Shown here: positions 6,666 to 7,390 of the stretch, piece by piece
Layout: every line of letters begins with the position of its first letter
Position numbering within the stretch: position 1 is the first letter of the stretch
From: Rhodospirillales bacterium Alpha_05
Lineage (GTDB): Bacteria; Pseudomonadota; Alphaproteobacteria; Rhodospirillales; Rhodospirillaceae
NCBI GenBank assembly: GCA_001603335.1
Contig: LUYR01000509.1
Span: 1 to 7,390 of the forward strand
Direction: 5' to 3'
Length of the DNA stretch: 7,390 nucleotides
Position numbers and translations under genes: made by a program
Notes under the pieces: generated by a model
Seen by the model: the letters and a program-made list of their open reading frames with translations, nothing else
Database searches by the model: none
What the model was told of the DNA's origin: nothing

Positions 6666-6691
6666 GACGGCTCGGGCGTTCCCGCGCCGTC
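6666..6691 (+). repeat. Hairpin 1 upstream of the ATPase gene
   Basis: Outer arms GACGGC and GCCGTC (6 bp), one T-C mismatch, inner stem CGGG/CCCG (4 bp) and loop CGTT. It is GC-rich and stable, with no T-run after it on either strand, so terminator function is unlikely. If transcription starts upstream it would be a leader structure. Confidence 0.5.
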
Positions 6692-6768
6692 GAGCGACCA
6701 CGATCCACCGGAGCGACGCTCTCCAGCGCCGGGATGTTCCCTCAATTTCCCCGATGGGTGCGGCCGTC

Positions 6769-6794
6769 GTGCGCGAAGCATTTGCCTTGCGCAC
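6769..6794 (+). repeat. Hairpin 2 in the probable ATPase leader
   Basis: Outer arms GTGCGC and GCGCAC (6 bp), extended by a G-T and an A-T pair, one A-C mismatch, a GC/GC stem and loop ATTT. It ends 31 nt before the ATPase start codon and 21 nt before its Shine-Dalgarno, so it should lie in the 5' leader without covering the ribosome site. Confidence 0.5.
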
Positions 6795-6825
6795 TCCGCA
6801 ATGCAGCGCCGAAACGGAGAGATTC

Positions 6826-7390
6826 ATGACACCCGAAGCAGACCGGGCGGCCGACGCGCCGCAGGACGTTCCCGCCTCCCCACCCGACTTGCAGACCCTG
6901 CCGCTCGCCGAGGTGCAAAAGCGCCTCGACGCCACGCCCGAGGGCCTCTCCCAGGCCGAGGCCGACCAACGCCTCGTGCGCAACGGCCCCAACGAACTCG
7001 CGCAAAAGTCCGAGAGTCTCGTCCTCAAGTTCCTCTCGTATTTCTGGGGTCCGATCCCGTGGATGATCGAGATCGCGGTGGTGCTCTCGGCGGTGGCGCG
7101 CCACTGGCCCGACTTCGGCATCATCCTGGTGCTGCTCCTCGCCAACGCCCTCGTCGGGTTCTGGGAGGAGCATCAGGCGGGCAACGCGATCGCGGCGCTG
7201 AAGGCGCAGCTCGCGGTGCGGGCGCGGGTGCGGCGCGAGGGCAAATGGATCAACCCACCGGCGCGCGAGCTGGTGCCGGGCGACGTGATTCGCCTGCGCA
7301 TGGGCGACGTGGTCCCCGCCGATGCGCGGCTGCTCGACGGCGACCCGATCGCGGTCGACCAGTCGGCGCTCACCGGCGAATCCCTGCCGG
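6826..7390 (+). CDS. P-type ATPase, plasma-membrane H+-ATPase-like (class IIIA), N-terminal part
   Basis: Inner-membrane cation pump, most likely proton-exporting, that uses ATP through a phospho-aspartate intermediate. Only 188 residues are in the window. A polar Pro/Ala/Asp-rich start (1-22) precedes a cation-ATPase N-terminal domain (about 23-66; LPLAEVQKRLDATPEGLSQA). Two membrane segments follow at about 68-90 and 97-113, with GPIPWMIE (75-82) typical of the PMA1-like class. The actuator domain then shows PGDVIRLRMGDVVPAD (151-166) and the dephosphorylation motif TGES (183-186). The DKTG phosphorylation site and ion-binding helices lie beyond the right edge, so the transported ion is inferred. 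The start has GGAGAG at 6816-6821. The gene is divergent from the uronate operon; no functional link is shown. Confidence 0.93.
   Translation, partial: MTPEADRAADAPQDVPASPPDLQTLPLAEVQKRLDATPEGLSQAEADQRLVRNGPNELAQKSESLVLKFLSYFWGPIPWMIEIAVVLSAVARHWPDFGIILVLLLANALVGFWEEHQAGNAIAALKAQLAVRARVRREGKWINPPARELVPGDVIRLRMGDVVPADARLLDGDPIAVDQSALTGESLP

Larger units (their letters stand above)
6549..6825. other. Non-coding divergent intergenic region, ATPase side
   Basis: GC-rich stretch between the operon control region and the ATPase gene. No convincing gene, tRNA or terminator is seen on either strand. It contains two hairpins (6666-6691 and 6769-6794), an 11-bp palindrome GAGCGACGCTC (6711-6721) and a direct GAGCGAC copy at 6692-6698. 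TTAAAT at 6654-6659 is a possible -10 box for the ATPase, but no matching -35 is visible, so its promoter is unassigned. Confidence 0.5.

Noticed and set aside
6457..6781. Small open frames on both strands in the divergent intergenic region
   Set aside because: They are Arg/Pro/Ser-rich, overlap one another, lack convincing ribosome sites and cross the proposed promoter and hairpins.
6654..7373. Minus-strand open frames opposite the ATPase
   Set aside because: The plus-strand frame has clear P-type ATPase motifs and a good ribosome site; the antisense frames show no domain.

Overview
This window is GC-rich, with strongly G/C-ending codons. The proteins resemble those of an alphaproteobacterium or similar high-GC Pseudomonadota, judged from the UxaC subtype (SPHGHTDP, GFNDDTRAF), a DctPQM-type TRAP transporter and a FadR-type regulator heading a sugar-acid operon. 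The species cannot be named from the sequence alone.

Positions 1-6460 hold one minus-strand operon for hexuronate use. In transcription order (right to left) it encodes a FadR-subfamily GntR regulator (6454-5717), uronate isomerase UxaC (5680-4280), a periplasmic TRAP solute-binding protein DctP (4221-3235), the small TRAP membrane subunit DctQ (3162-2605), the large TRAP permease DctM (2593-1310), and a fructuronate reductase-type long-chain polyol dehydrogenase that starts at 1310 and runs off the left edge. Gaps are short (36, 58, 73 and 11 nt), and dctM overlaps the last gene by one base in a TAATG junction, so co-transcription is likely. The inferred pathway is: DctP captures a hexuronate in the periplasm, DctQM imports it, UxaC isomerises it (glucuronate to fructuronate, or galacturonate to tagaturonate), and the reductase makes the aldonate. 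Dehydratase and KDG steps are not in the window. The regulator probably senses a pathway acid and controls its own operon.

Positions 6461-6825 are a 365-base non-coding divergent region. Its left half holds a good sigma70-like promoter for the operon, with a FadR-like TGGTC-A-GGCCA element and a TTGGT/ACCAA inverted repeat just upstream of the -35 box. Its right half holds two 26-nt hairpins ahead of the opposite gene. From 6826 to the right edge on the plus strand is the N-terminal part of a P-type ATPase resembling plasma-membrane H+-ATPases (class IIIA), cut just after its TGES motif.

A perfect 12-bp GC hairpin lies between dctP and dctQ and probably sets different expression of the binding protein and the membrane subunits. 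I see no mobile element, CRISPR array or RNA gene, and no clearly novel system. The less ordinary material is regulatory: the operator/promoter region, the dctP-dctQ hairpin, and the paired leader hairpins before the ATPase.
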